NCBI RefSeq assembly: GCF_900090285.1
Contig: NZ_LT607754.1
Location: 5,730,001-5,794,000, forward strand
DNA: 64,000 nt
Origin: Micromonospora inositola
GTDB lineage: Bacteria > Actinomycetota > Actinomycetes > Mycobacteriales > Micromonosporaceae
Direction of reading: 5' to 3'
Made by a program: the position numbers and the translations under genes. This document shows positions 1 through 8,718 of the stretch, in pieces. Numbering within the stretch: the stretch's first letter is position 1; each line of letters opens with the position of its first letter. The notes under the pieces are model-generated. The model searched no databases. It was given only the letters and a program-made list of their open reading frames with translations, and was not told the origin of the DNA.

Positions 1-222
1 GGTGGCGCTGGTCCTGCCGAACTGCCCCCAGCACGTGGTCGCCTTCTACGCGGTGCTGCGGCTCGGCGCGGTGGTGGTCGAGCACAACCCGCTCTACACC
101 GCGCAGGAATTGGAGCACCAGCTCACCGACACGGCGCCCGGGTCGCCGTGGTCTGGGACAAGGTCGCCCCGCCACGCGGAGAACCGAGCCGGGAAGATGC
201 CGAGCAGCCCGCGTACCTGTGA
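1..222 (+). pseudogene. Acyl-CoA synthetase (AMP-binding) fragment, truncated
   Basis: The first 48 or so codons read like the N-terminal part of a long-chain fatty-acid CoA ligase (motifs VLPNCPQHVVAFYAVLRLGA and VEHNPLYTAQELEHQL). The start lies outside the window. After HQLTDT, near base 131, the frame breaks. Moving one base restores ARVAVVWDKVAP, the expected continuation, so one G appears to be missing from a G/C run. The restored frame then runs into a stop at 220-222 with no ATP-binding core. The rest of the enzyme (about 400 residues) is absent and is replaced by the end of the sugar locus, so this is a remnant and not an active enzyme. Confidence 0.75.
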
Positions 223-255
223 CCGGGGCTCAGACGGTGTACGGGCCGCCGATGA

Positions 256-1143
256 TCAAGAAGGCCTCTCGAAGGGGTCAACTGCACGGGCGGGGGTCCC
301 GGCAACGTCGACGTCGATCGCGAGCAGAGCGCCGTCCAGCGGCCCGCGTGTCGCCAGCCCGTAGTGGGCGCTGGTGATGAAGAGCCGCCGCAGTTGTGGG
401 CCGCCGAGGCACACGCTGGTGGGCTGGGCCACCGGCAGCCGCAGCTCGCGCTCCAGGCTGCCGTCCGGGCGGTACCGGCGCACCGCGTACCCACCCCACA
501 GTGCCACCCAGAGGTGACCGGCCGCGTCGACCGTCATCCCGTCCGGGGCGCCCTCTTCGGCGGCCAGCCGCAGGAATGGCTCGCGGCCGGAAAGCCCGCC
601 GGTGGGCGGGTCCACGGTGAACCGATCCACCTCGCCCCGGGCGGTGTCGGCCAGGTACATCGTGCACCCTTCGGCGTCGAACGCGGGTCCGTTGGTGATG
701 GTCAAGCCGGTCACCGCGGGCACGGGCACGCCGTCGCGGGCGATTCGGTAGAGGGTGCCCGCGCCGGGCGTGGTGTCCTGCGCCATGCTTCCGGCCCAGA
801 AGCGCCCGTGCGGGTCGGCGACCGCGTCGTTCATCCGGGCCGGCGCCGCGTTGCCGCTCTCCAGGTCGGCCACCGGTCGGTAGCCGTCGGCACCGGTGAG
901 CAGCGCGACGCCGGTGCCGACGGCGGCGAGCCAGTCACCGGCCGCCCCGGCAACCGGCGCCACCGCGCCGAGCGGGGCGTCCAGCCGGCGCAGCTCGCGC
1001 AGCGGCCCGGGCTCGTCGCCGGTGGTCTCCAACAGGCGGCCGGCGAGCAGATCCACGAGGATCAGACGCTCGTCCACCCAGCGGGCGCCCTCGCCCAGCT
1101 CGAACCGGTCGGCGCTCCACGGGGTCGGTTCGGTGAGCCGCAT
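256..1143 (-). CDS. SMP-30/gluconolactonase-like sugar lactonase
   Basis: About 295 residues, the usual length for the SMP-30/gluconolactonase/LRE beta-propeller family. Diagnostic stretches are LGEGARW near the N-terminus (metal-binding Glu), NDAVADPHGRFWAGSM and NGPAFDAEGCTMYLADT (Asn/Asp metal ligands), and DGMTVDAAGHLWVA. Members hydrolyse aldonolactones using a divalent metal. Here the likely substrate is galactono-lactone made by the SDR dehydrogenase of the same operon. The start at 1143 is preceded by GGGAG at good spacing; an ATG one codon upstream (1146) is possible. It is the last gene of the leftward operon, 16 nt after the kinase. Family sure, exact sugar inferred. Confidence 0.9.
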   Translation of the reverse strand: MRLTEPTPWSADRFELGEGARWVDERLILVDLLAGRLLETTGDEPGPLRELRRLDAPLGAVAPVAGAAGDWLAAVGTGVALLTGADGYRPVADLESGNAAPARMNDAVADPHGRFWAGSMAQDTTPGAGTLYRIARDGVPVPAVTGLTITNGPAFDAEGCTMYLADTARGEVDRFTVDPPTGGLSGREPFLRLAAEEGAPDGMTVDAAGHLWVALWGGYAVRRYRPDGSLERELRLPVAQPTSVCLGGPQLRRLFITSAHYGLATRGPLDGALLAIDVDVAGTPARAVDPFERPS

Positions 1144-1159
1144 CATTTCTCCCAAGGCG

Positions 1160-2149
1160 TCAGCGCACGGCCGTACCGGGCGCGTGGTCGAGCAGCGACA
1201 GTTCGGCCCGGTTGGGCAGCCCTTCCCAGTCCCCAGAACTGGCGACGGCGAACGCCCCGGTGGTGACGGCCCGGTCGAGCCGGCCGGAAACGTCGAGCTG
1301 GTCCAGCGTGGCGGAGAGCAGGCCGGCCACGAACGCGTCGCCTGCTCCGACGGCATCCACCACCGGGACGGTACGGGCCGGTCGATGCAGGCTGCCCTGC
1401 GCGGTGTGCATGGTGGCGCCCTGCCCACCGTGCTTGACCACCACCTCGGACACGCCGGCTGCCCGCAGGGCGGTGACCGGATCCGGGTCGTCGCTCAACA
1501 CGGACAGCTCGTCGTCGGAGGCAACGAGCAGATCGACCGAAGGCAGCAACGGGCGGAGCGCGAGGGCGGCCCGATCGACCGGCCAGAGCCGGTGCCGGTA
1601 GTTCACGTCCAGGCAGACCAGTGCGCCGGCGGCCCGGGCCGCGTCGACCGCCGCCCCCACGGCGGCACAGGGCCGCTCGCCGAGTCCGGCGGTGATGCCG
1701 GTGACGTGCAGGATCCGGGGCACTCGCGCGGGTTCCGCGAACGCCGGCGCCACATCCTTCGGGCCGAGCCGCGAGCCGGCCGAGCCGGTCCGGTAGTAGC
1801 TGACCCGGCTGATGTCGCCGATCCGGGCCTCGAACAGGATCAGCCCGGTCGGGGCGCCCGGGTCGATCCGGGCCAGGCTCAGGTCGACTCCTTCCGCGCG
1901 CAGCGTACGGCGGACCAACTCGCCCAGCTCGTCTGCGCCGGTGACGCCGATCCACCGTACCGAGTGGCCGAGCCGGGCCAGGCCGATCGCCACGTTCGAC
2001 TCGGCGCCGGCGACGGAGAGCCCGACGGTACCGCCCAGCCGAAGCGGCGTGGCGGCCCGGAACGCCGCCATCGTCTCCCCTAGCGTCACCACGTCGACGC
2101 CGGAGCCGCGGTCCAACGGGGGGTTTGGGGTGAGGGCGAAGCCGGTCAT
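1160..2149 (-). CDS. dgoK: PfkB-family sugar kinase (2-dehydro-3-deoxygluconate/galactonate kinase)
   Basis: 329 residues, typical for PfkB/ribokinase-type 2-keto-3-deoxy-sugar acid kinases. VVTLGETMAAF near the N-terminus and AGAESNVAIGLARLG are the substrate-side signatures. DAVGAGDAFVAGLL near residue 270 is the C-terminal PfkB signature carrying the catalytic Asp and anion hole. It should phosphorylate 2-keto-3-deoxy-galactonate (or -gluconate) from the dehydratase, feeding the adjacent aldolase. The ATG overlaps the aldolase stop as ATGA (2146-2149), so translation is probably coupled. E. coli DgoK belongs to a different fold, so the symbol marks function, not homology. Confidence 0.88.
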   Translation of the reverse strand: MTGFALTPNPPLDRGSGVDVVTLGETMAAFRAATPLRLGGTVGLSVAGAESNVAIGLARLGHSVRWIGVTGADELGELVRRTLRAEGVDLSLARIDPGAPTGLILFEARIGDISRVSYYRTGSAGSRLGPKDVAPAFAEPARVPRILHVTGITAGLGERPCAAVGAAVDAARAAGALVCLDVNYRHRLWPVDRAALALRPLLPSVDLLVASDDELSVLSDDPDPVTALRAAGVSEVVVKHGGQGATMHTAQGSLHRPARTVPVVDAVGAGDAFVAGLLSATLDQLDVSGRLDRAVTTGAFAVASSGDWEGLPNRAELSLLDHAPGTAVR

Positions 2150-2766
2150 GCCGCGACCGCCGCGAGGAAGTCGGCGGCCCGCCTGCGCAACGCACTCAGG
2201 TCGCCGCCGCAGGCGGCGTCGCCGAGCAGCGGTGAGCCGACCCCGACCGCGATGGCGCCCCGGTCGAGGTAGCCGCGGGCGGACTCGGCGTCCACGCCGC
2301 CGACGGGAACGAACGGGGTACGCGGGAACGGGTCGCGCAGGGCGCGCAGATAATCCGGGCCACCGAGCGAGGCGGGGAAGAGCTTGACCGCCGTCGCGCC
2401 CCCGGTGGTGGCCTGGACCACCTCGGTCGGGGTCAGCGCGCCGCCCAGCACCGGCAGCCCGAGTCGACCCGCCTCGGCGAGGCTCGGCGCCAGCGCCGGG
2501 GTTACCAGATAACTGGCACCGGCCGCGGCGGCCTGCCGGGCCTCGTCGACGCTGAGCACCGTACCGGCGCCCAGACCGTGGTCGGCGCCGAGCGCGGCGC
2601 GCGCCCGGCGCAGCACGCCTAGCGCGTCGGTGCTGGTGAACGACACTTCGATCAGCTTGACGCCGCTGTCGGCCAGGGTCAGCACCGCGGCCAAGGCGGC
2701 GTCTGGATCGTCGGACCGCACGATCGCCAGCAGCCGGTGGGTGCGCAGGGTGTCGAGCAGGTTCAA
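2146..2766 (-). CDS. dgoA: KDPG/KDPGal aldolase
   Basis: 206 residues, class I 2-keto-3-deoxy-6-phosphogluconate/galactonate aldolase. Visible signatures are LLAIVRSDDPDAAL, KLIEVSFTSTDAL (catalytic Glu), GAGTVLSVDEARQA and AVKLFPASLGGPDYL, whose Lys forms the Schiff base. It cleaves the phosphorylated keto-deoxy acid to pyruvate and glyceraldehyde-3-phosphate. The chosen start is TTG at 2766: it overlaps the stop of the upstream gene (TTGA), has GGAGG about 9 nt upstream, and places the conserved DTLRTHRLLAIVR close to the N-terminus. An in-frame start at 2814 would lie inside the previous gene and is less likely. Confidence 0.9.
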   Translation of the reverse strand: MNLLDTLRTHRLLAIVRSDDPDAALAAVLTLADSGVKLIEVSFTSTDALGVLRRARAALGADHGLGAGTVLSVDEARQAAAAGASYLVTPALAPSLAEAGRLGLPVLGGALTPTEVVQATTGGATAVKLFPASLGGPDYLRALRDPFPRTPFVPVGGVDAESARGYLDRGAIAVGVGSPLLGDAACGGDLSALRRRAADFLAAVAA

Positions 2767-3620
2767 CGGTGGTCGCCTCCGGACGATCGATGGGCGGTGA
2801 TGGTGAGCTGCCAATCGACCTCGCCGCCGGCCGGGACCACCGCTGCGTCACCGCCGGCGGCGTCGGCCTCGCCGAGGTCGAAGACCGCGCCGAGCATCGG
2901 TTCGACCCCGATGCTGCGGTACGGCCCCGACGCCGGCCAGCCGCGCAGGTTACGCCAGAGCGCCGTGGATCGGGGCTGGCCGGCACAGTCGAGACGCAAC
3001 CGCAGCGTGTGGACGCCGTCCACCACCTGCACGTCGGGGCAGCCGACCAGGATGGTGCCGAGCGCGGTGCCGTCGTCCGGGCCGAGCCGGTCCAGCGGCA
3101 GTCCGGGCGACGCCGGCCAGGGCGCGGTGTGCCAGCGACTGCCGGCCGGCCATGTTCCGTCAGCGACCTCGCCGTCCGCCTCCGCGTAGAGCCGGGTGGG
3201 GGTACCTGCCGGGGCGAGCAGCCGGGCCGCCGGTGACAGGTCGAGCAGGGCGTGCGCGGCCCAGACGAACCGGTATCCCGGGGCGGCCAGTAGCCGGTAG
3301 CGCGCCACCACCGCCCCGGCCTGCTCGGTGAGCTGCCGGGTGAGCGTGAAGTCGGGGCACTCGACCATGGCTCTGCCCGAGCCGACCGACCGCCATCGGC
3401 GGGACCAAGCGGCCCCGTGGTCGGGCGTGCCGCGTACCGTTGGCACACACTCCTCCAGGCCGCCCGCGTCGATGAACGGGTCGCCCGGGCTGACCCGGTC
3501 GCGACCGGTGGCGGTACCGGTCCAGAGCCACTCGCGGCCGGCGCCTGCCAGGCTGGTCCACCGTCCGCCATACCGGTCGTCAGTCACGACCCGCAACGGA
3601 ACATCGACCGGGCTCACCAT
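2763..3620 (-). CDS. Aldose 1-epimerase (galactose mutarotase)-like protein
   Basis: 285 residues with the layout of the galactose-mutarotase-like beta-sandwich superfamily: an N-terminal RWTSLAGAGREWLW strand pair, GGLEECVPTVRG in the middle, a late VHTLRLRLDC strand and a conserved-looking SIGVEPMLGA near the end. Members interconvert sugar anomers or bind sugars. In a galactose oxidation operon it would present the anomer used by the dehydrogenase. It overlaps the dehydratase by 7 nt upstream and the aldolase by 4 nt downstream, so it is a full operon member. Catalytic His/Glu residues of classical GalM could not be assigned with certainty, so activity is inferred. Confidence 0.75.
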   Translation of the reverse strand: MVSPVDVPLRVVTDDRYGGRWTSLAGAGREWLWTGTATGRDRVSPGDPFIDAGGLEECVPTVRGTPDHGAAWSRRWRSVGSGRAMVECPDFTLTRQLTEQAGAVVARYRLLAAPGYRFVWAAHALLDLSPAARLLAPAGTPTRLYAEADGEVADGTWPAGSRWHTAPWPASPGLPLDRLGPDDGTALGTILVGCPDVQVVDGVHTLRLRLDCAGQPRSTALWRNLRGWPASGPYRSIGVEPMLGAVFDLGEADAAGGDAAVVPAGGEVDWQLTITAHRSSGGDHR

Positions 3621-4759
3621 TCGGCGAACGAGCCGTCGTCGTGCCGCCAGACCGGATTGCGCCAGGTATGACCCGCGCGGGCGGCGGCACGCACCGCCGC
3701 CTCGTCGATGCTGATGCCGAGACCAGGCGCCTCCGGTCGGCGCAGGTGCCCGTCGACAAACCGGAACGGCTCCGGGTCCACCAGGTAGTCGAGCAGGTCC
3801 GAACCCTCGTGGTAGTGGATGCCGATGCTCTGCTCCTGGATCAGGAAGTTGGGCGTGGCGAACGCGACCTGCAGGCTGGCGGCGAGCGAAATGGGCCCGA
3901 GCGGGCAGTGCGGCGCCAGCACGGCACCGAAGGTTTCCGCCATCGTCGCGATCCGGCGGACCTCGGAGATGCCCCCCGCGTGGGACAGGTCGGGCTGGAC
4001 TACCGCCACGCCGGCCTGCAGTGGAGCAAGGAACTCGTGCCGACCGAAAAGGCGCTCGCCGGTGGCGATCGGTACTGGCGAGGCGGTGACGATGTCGGGC
4101 AGCCGGTGGCTCTGCTCCGGCACGACCGGCTCCTCGACGAAGAGCGGCCGCAGCGGGGCGAGTTCCGGCAGGATGCGGCGGGCCGCCGCCGCGCTGGCCC
4201 GGCCGTGGAAGTCGACGGCGATGTCCCGGTCCTCGCCAAGCACCTCACGGGCGGTGGCGACCCGGCGTACCACGTCTGCGACCTCGGCGGACGTGGGGAT
4301 GGCGGTGAGGCGGCCGGAGGCGTTCATCTTGATCGCGGTCATTCCGGCAGCGACCTGTGCGGCGGCCGCGTCGGCCACCTCGCCCGGCTCGTCGCCGCCG
4401 ATCCACGAGTAGATGCGGACCCGGTCGCGGACCGGTCCGCCGAGCAGCGCGTGCACCGGCGCACCGTACGCCTGCCCGGCGATGTCCCACAGCGCCTGGT
4501 CGAGGCCGGCCACGGCGCTGGAGAGCACCGGCCCGCCCCGATAGAAGCCGCCCTTGGTGAGCACCTGCCAATGCTGCTCGATCCGGAGCGGGTCCTCGCC
4601 GATCAGGTACTCGGCGAGCACGTCGACGGCGCTGCGGACCACCTCGGCCCGGCCCTCCACCACGGGCTCGCCCCATCCGATCAGCCCTTCGTCGGTCTCC
4701 ACCCGGCAGAACAGCCACCGGGGCGGGATGAGGAAGGTCTCAATTCGGTCGATCTTCAC
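3614..4759 (-). CDS. dgoD: D-galactonate dehydratase (enolase superfamily)
   Basis: About 381 residues, normal for DgoD of the mandelate racemase/enolase superfamily. Family marks are IETFLIPPRWLFCRVET at the N-terminus, HWQVLTKGGFYRGGP, SWIGGDEP, IKMNASG, the metal-ligand and base stretch AVDFHGRAS, FVEEPV, and APHCPLGPISLAAS holding the second catalytic His. It removes water from D-galactonate to give 2-keto-3-deoxy-galactonate. I place the start at GTG 4759 because AGAGAGG precedes it and relatives start with a KI-RIETFL sequence. An in-frame ATG at 4777 would add six residues. This enzyme is the strongest pointer that the locus serves galactose. Confidence 0.92.
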   Translation of the reverse strand: MKIDRIETFLIPPRWLFCRVETDEGLIGWGEPVVEGRAEVVRSAVDVLAEYLIGEDPLRIEQHWQVLTKGGFYRGGPVLSSAVAGLDQALWDIAGQAYGAPVHALLGGPVRDRVRIYSWIGGDEPGEVADAAAAQVAAGMTAIKMNASGRLTAIPTSAEVADVVRRVATAREVLGEDRDIAVDFHGRASAAAARRILPELAPLRPLFVEEPVVPEQSHRLPDIVTASPVPIATGERLFGRHEFLAPLQAGVAVVQPDLSHAGGISEVRRIATMAETFGAVLAPHCPLGPISLAASLQVAFATPNFLIQEQSIGIHYHEGSDLLDYLVDPEPFRFVDGHLRRPEAPGLGISIDEAAVRAAARAGHTWRNPVWRHDDGSFAEW

Positions 4760-4831
4760 CAGGTGCCTCTCTGCCATGTCGCTCGGCTGCCAGGTCGCTG
4801 CGCTCCTCGGGTCGCCGACGGCCCTACATGC

Positions 4832-5545
4832 TCATTCGCTGTCGCCTCGTTTGCGTTCGCGTACCTTTTGGACGTCCCGGACCGCCTTGTCCAGCAGGCC
4901 GCGCATGGCCTGCTCGGCGCCATCGGCATCGTTCGCCCGGATCGCCTCCACCACCGCCCGGTGGCTGGGTACGGGGTCGTCGTGCTGGGCCACTCCGTGT
5001 ACCAGCCGGTCCCGCTCGGCCAGCCCGGTCTCGATCACCACCTCCATGCGTTCCAGCAGTTCGTTGTGGGTGGCCGCGAGCAGCGCACGATGGAAGCTCA
5101 GGTCGGCGTGGACCTTGGCGGTCGGGTCGGCCGCGGCCGACATCTCGTCCAGCGCGGTGTCGAGGACGGCGAGGTCGGCCTCGGTGGCCCGCAGCGCGGC
5201 GAGCCGCGCCGCCGCCGGTTCGACGATGCTGCGTACTTCGTGCAGCTGGTCGAGCAAGTGCTGACCGGCCCCCTCGGCGAACTGCCACCGGATCACATCG
5301 CCGTCGAGCAGGTTCCAGTCCGTCCGGGGTCGCACGAACGTGCCGCGCTTCTGCCGGGCGTCGACGATGCCCTTGGCGGTGAGGACCTTGAGCGCTTCCC
5401 GCAACGCGGTGAGGCTGACGTCGAGCTCCTCCTGCAGGGCGGCGAGGTTCAGGGTGGCGCCCTCGGCGATCTCGCCGGCGAGGATGCGCCGGGCGATGAC
5501 CTCGACGGTCTGACCGTGGACACCGCGGCGTGCGTAATGTGCCAA
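4832..5545 (-). CDS. GntR-family regulator, FadR/DgoR type (FCD domain)
   Basis: 237 residues: an N-terminal winged helix (GQTVEVIARRILAGEI, LREALKVLTAKGIV, KRGTFVRP) followed by an all-helical FCD ligand-binding domain with the His/Asp metal-binding pattern (HEVRSIVEPAAARLAALRA, HADLSFHRALLAATHN, HRAVVEAI). DgoR and related proteins repress sugar-acid genes and are released by a pathway intermediate. Its place inside the galactonate operon suggests it controls both this operon and the divergent transporter operon. Start is a TTG at 5545 with GAGAAGG about 11 nt upstream. Effector unknown; 2-keto-3-deoxy-galactonate or galactonate is the natural guess. Confidence 0.88.
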   Translation of the reverse strand: MAHYARRGVHGQTVEVIARRILAGEIAEGATLNLAALQEELDVSLTALREALKVLTAKGIVDARQKRGTFVRPRTDWNLLDGDVIRWQFAEGAGQHLLDQLHEVRSIVEPAAARLAALRATEADLAVLDTALDEMSAAADPTAKVHADLSFHRALLAATHNELLERMEVVIETGLAERDRLVHGVAQHDDPVPSHRAVVEAIRANDADGAEQAMRGLLDKAVRDVQKVRERKRGDSE

Positions 5546-5581
5546 TGCTCTGTGTGCCTTCTCGTCCGTTGGTTCGATTTG

Positions 5582-6340
5582 TCAGGCCGAGGCTTTGACC
5601 GCGGTCCAGCCACCATCCACCACCAGGCTGGCGCCGGTCACGTAGGCGGCGTCCGGTGAGGCGAGGAAGGCCACCGCGGCGGCCACCTCATTCGGCGTGC
5701 CAAACCGGCCGGCCACGGTCTGCGCGACGCTACGCTCTCGGTCTGCTTCGGACACTCGGTCCCACGCTGGGGTGAAGATCGGGCCCGGCAGAACGGTGTT
5801 GACCCGGACCTCGGGGCCGTACTCGACGGCGAGCTGGCGACCGAGCGCGACCAGGCCGCCCTTGGCCGCCGCGTACGCCGGGTGTCCGGGAAGTCCGACC
5901 AGCGCGTGCACGGACGAGACGAGCACGACCGCACCCCGGCCGGCGCGTAGGTCGTCCAGGCACGCCCGGACGCCGAGAAAGCTGCCGGTGAGGCTCACCG
6001 CGAGCTGGCGGTCCCACGATTCGCGGCTGGTCTGGTGAGCGGGCGCCACCTCGCTGAAGTAGGCGTTGCTGACCAGGATGTCCACCGGGCCGAGGTGCTC
6101 CCGGAACGCGGTCACGGCGCTGGACCAGGCGGCCTCGTCGGCGACGTCCGCAATGACCGGGTGTGCCCGTCCACCGCTGGCGGTGATTTCTTCGGCTACC
6201 GGGCCGGGGGCGCGGATGTCGGCCAGGCCGACGGCCGCGCCTTCGGCGGCCAGACGCCGCGCAGTGGCCGCACCGATACCCCCACAAGCGCCTGTGACCA
6301 GGGCAACCTTGCCTTCCAGCCGTCGCACGTGCTGACTCAC
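5582..6340 (-). CDS. SDR-family dehydrogenase, probable galactose 1-dehydrogenase
   Basis: A classical short-chain dehydrogenase of about 252 residues: TGACGGIG cofactor loop, an acidic residue at the end of beta-2 (LADIR, suggesting NAD preference), the NAG-equivalent read here as SNAYF, SSVHALVG active-site Ser, YAAAKGG (Tyr-x3-Lys) and a C-terminal TGASLVVDGGW. It is the first gene of the leftward operon, so it most likely performs the first step, oxidation of D-galactose to the lactone. SDRs are promiscuous and the same fold oxidises fucose, arabinose or gluconate, so specificity rests on context. Start taken as GTG 6340; further in-frame starts at 6364 and 6328 cannot be excluded. Confidence 0.82.
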   Translation of the reverse strand: MSQHVRRLEGKVALVTGACGGIGAATARRLAAEGAAVGLADIRAPGPVAEEITASGGRAHPVIADVADEAAWSSAVTAFREHLGPVDILVSNAYFSEVAPAHQTSRESWDRQLAVSLTGSFLGVRACLDDLRAGRGAVVLVSSVHALVGLPGHPAYAAAKGGLVALGRQLAVEYGPEVRVNTVLPGPIFTPAWDRVSEADRERSVAQTVAGRFGTPNEVAAAVAFLASPDAAYVTGASLVVDGGWTAVKASA

Positions 6341-6487
6341 CGCCCGCCGAAACTCGCAGATCAAAACATTAATTACGAAGAAATCTTGACAGTTGTCGCC
6401 CGTCGATGCAACCTACTGCTCACACCGTTTACAGGACCGACACACCGCGACCGTCACGCATCGTATCGATGAGGAAGGGACACCCCC
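6341..6487. promoter_or_regulatory. Divergent control region of the galactose genes
   Basis: This 147-bp stretch separates the leftward catabolic operon from the rightward transporter operon and is unusually AT-rich for the window around 6362-6398. On the plus strand it holds a perfect TTGACA (6386-6391), a good -35 candidate, though I do not see a convincing -10 at standard spacing. GACA-GT-TGTC (6388-6397) is a small inverted repeat overlapping it and could be part of a GntR operator. The SBP start is preceded by GAGGAAGGG just upstream of 6488. Confidence 0.5.
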
Positions 6488-7780
6488 GTGAGCGACTACG
6501 ACCTCAGTCGTCGCCGGTTCCTTGGGCACATCGGCCTCGCCAGCCTCGGCGCGCTCGGCGCCACGAGCCTGGTCGGTTGCGCCAGTTCCGCCAGCACCTC
6601 CAACGGCGGTAACGGCGCCGGCGCGATCACCCTGCAGTCCAACCTCTCCTCGCCCCAGGCCAAGACGGCGATGGAGAAGGTCGTCGAAAGCTTCAACAAG
6701 CTGAACAAGGGCAAGGCGACGCTCAACACCATAGCGGCCGAGACCTACCGCACCCAACTGCCGACCTACCTGACCTCCGCGAATCCGCCGGACCTGTACA
6801 CCTGGTACGCCGGCTCGGTCGCCAACGACTACGCCCGCAAGGGGCTGCTGCTCGACGTCTCCGACGTCTGGAACGGGCTGACCGAGTATCCCGGGTCACT
6901 GCGCTCCCTCTCCACCGACGCCACCGGCAAGCAGGTCTTCGTACCGATGACCAACTACTGGTGGGGCTTCTTCTACCGCAAGTCCCACTTCGCCAAGTGG
7001 GGAGTGCAGGAGCCGAAGACCTGGGCCGAGTTCCTCACGCTCTGCCAGACGCTGAAGGGCAAGGGCATCCCCCCGATCGGCATCGGCCTCGGCGACACCC
7101 CGTGGGTGGCGTCGGCCTGGTTCGACTACCTCAACATCCGGATCAACGGCGCCCCGTTCCACCGCGAACTGCTCGCCGGTAAGCAGCGCTTCGACGACCC
7201 GAAGGTGAAGGCGGTCTTCACCCGCTGGCGCGAGGTGCTGCCGTACTTCGACCCCAAGGGCAAGGCGTACCCGTTCCAGGAGGCGACCACCGCGCTGCTG
7301 GCGGGCAAGACGGGCATGTTCCTGATCGGCACGTTCTTCGCCGACGCCGCGTCCACGGAGGCCATCGACGACATCGACTTCTTCCGGTTCCCGATCATCG
7401 ATTCGGCCGTGCCGGTGGCCGAGGAGGCGCCCACCGACGGCTTCTTCGCCAGCGCCAAGACGGCGAACCCGACCAGCGTCAAGGCCTTCCTGACCTACGC
7501 GGCCTCGGTCGAGGCGCAGGAGGCGTACATCGCCAACAGCGCGGGAATCGTGCTCCCGACGCATCCGAAGGCCAAGGCGGCCGACCGGCCGCTGGTCGCC
7601 AAGGGCAAGGCGATGCTGGAGAGCGCCCAGGAGCTGACGCAGTTCTTCAACCGCGACTCCAGCGACTCGCTGCAGCCGACCGCGGACACCGCGCTCACCA
7701 AGTTCATCGACAAGCCGGACCAGATCGACGCGATCCTGAGCGAGTGGCAGGCCAGCGCCGAGAAGGTCTTCAAAGGCTGA
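6488..7780 (+). CDS. ABC transporter sugar-binding lipoprotein (family 1 SBP)
   Basis: 430 residues. The N-terminus has a Tat-type signal (SRRRFLG, residues 7-13), a hydrophobic stretch and the lipobox LVGC, giving a lipidated Cys at 31. The mature part is a cluster of extracellular solute-binding signatures (NPPDLYTWYAG, WWGFFYRKSHFAKWG, KTWAEFLTLCQTLK, TGMFLIGTFF). It captures an oligosaccharide outside the membrane for the two permeases that follow. GTG start with GAGGAAGGG upstream. The stop overlaps the first permease start (TGATG). Given the alpha-galactosidases around it, raffinose, melibiose or galacto-oligosaccharides are the expected cargo. Confidence 0.93.
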   Translation: MSDYDLSRRRFLGHIGLASLGALGATSLVGCASSASTSNGGNGAGAITLQSNLSSPQAKTAMEKVVESFNKLNKGKATLNTIAAETYRTQLPTYLTSANPPDLYTWYAGSVANDYARKGLLLDVSDVWNGLTEYPGSLRSLSTDATGKQVFVPMTNYWWGFFYRKSHFAKWGVQEPKTWAEFLTLCQTLKGKGIPPIGIGLGDTPWVASAWFDYLNIRINGAPFHRELLAGKQRFDDPKVKAVFTRWREVLPYFDPKGKAYPFQEATTALLAGKTGMFLIGTFFADAASTEAIDDIDFFRFPIIDSAVPVAEEAPTDGFFASAKTANPTSVKAFLTYAASVEAQEAYIANSAGIVLPTHPKAKAADRPLVAKGKAMLESAQELTQFFNRDSSDSLQPTADTALTKFIDKPDQIDAILSEWQASAEKVFKG

Positions 7781-8718
7781 TGACCGCACTCGCTCCAACC
7801 GGTGCCCGCGAACAGCGGCGCCCGGCGGACACCCGCCCGCGGCGGCGGCCGGCCACGCGCCTGTCGCCGCTGCTGGTGGCGTTCGTACTTGTCCCGTTCG
7901 TGGTCGAGACCATCTGGGTCTTCTGGCCCGCTCTGCAGGGCTTCTACTTCTCCGTGACCCGGTGGGACGGCATGACGCCGCCGCAGTTCATCGGCCTCGC
8001 CAACTTCAGGGAAATGGTCGGCGACCAAGTCTTCCGCGGAGCCCTGCGCAACACCGTCATCTGGCTGGTGCTCTTCGGCGGGCTCTCGGTCCTCGGCGGG
8101 TTCGGCATGGCGCTACTGCTGCAGCGGGAGCGCCGGGGGATCGGCTTCTACCGGGCCGCGCTCTTCACGCCGGTGGTCTTCTCGCTGGTGGTCACCGCGC
8201 TGGTGTGGCGGGTCTTCTATCAGCCCGACGGCATCGCCGACCAAATCCTGCGCGCGGTCGGCCTGGAACAGCTGGTCCGCCCCTGGCTGGCCGACCCGCA
8301 GACCGCGCTCTACGCGGTCATCCTGCCCGCGCTGTGGCGGCAGATCGGGTACATCATGGTGCTCTACCTGGCCGGACTCAAGGCGATCGACCCGACGCTG
8401 CACGAGGCCGCCCGGACCGACGGCGCCAACAACTGGCAGCGACTCTGGTACGTCACCGTCCCCCAACTGCGCGGCGTCAACGCGGTCGTGCTCTCGATCA
8501 TCGTGATCGACTCGTTGCGGTCGTTCGACATCGTCTGGGCGCTGACCAAGGGCGGGCCCTACCACTCGTCCGAGCTGCTCAGCACGTACATGTACTCGAC
8601 CGCGTTCCAGAGTCTGCGGCTGGGCTACGGCTCCGCCATCGCCGTGGTGATCTTCATCCTGGCGCTCGCCGTCATCCTCGGCTACCTCGTCCGTGCGTTC
8701 CGAGAGGACAACGCATGA
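7780..8718 (+). CDS. ABC sugar transporter permease (MalF-like)
   Basis: 312 residues with a cytoplasmic basic N-terminus (REQRRPADTRPRRR), six predicted membrane helices and the permease EAA loop (EAARTDGANN then W and P) near residue 210, which docks to the ATPase. FWPALQGFYFSVTRWDG is typical of the first subunit of family 1 carbohydrate importers. The ATG at 7780 overlaps the binding-protein stop (TGATG), and the 3' end overlaps the next permease (ATGA), so all three are one translational unit. No ATP-binding gene is present in the cluster. Confidence 0.92.
   Translation: MTALAPTGAREQRRPADTRPRRRPATRLSPLLVAFVLVPFVVETIWVFWPALQGFYFSVTRWDGMTPPQFIGLANFREMVGDQVFRGALRNTVIWLVLFGGLSVLGGFGMALLLQRERRGIGFYRAALFTPVVFSLVVTALVWRVFYQPDGIADQILRAVGLEQLVRPWLADPQTALYAVILPALWRQIGYIMVLYLAGLKAIDPTLHEAARTDGANNWQRLWYVTVPQLRGVNAVVLSIIVIDSLRSFDIVWALTKGGPYHSSELLSTYMYSTAFQSLRLGYGSAIAVVIFILALAVILGYLVRAFREDNA

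Noticed and set aside
256..2387. Long reading frames overlapping the sugar operon on the opposite strand and in other frames
   Set aside because: They are Arg/Ala/Gly/Pro-rich shadows expected in DNA of this GC content. The real frames have recognisable families and ribosome binding sites.
6386..6415. Full sigma-70-type promoter for the binding-protein gene
   Set aside because: TTGACA is perfect but the bases at 17-18 nt spacing (CAACCT/AACCTA) are poor, so only the -35 part is reported.
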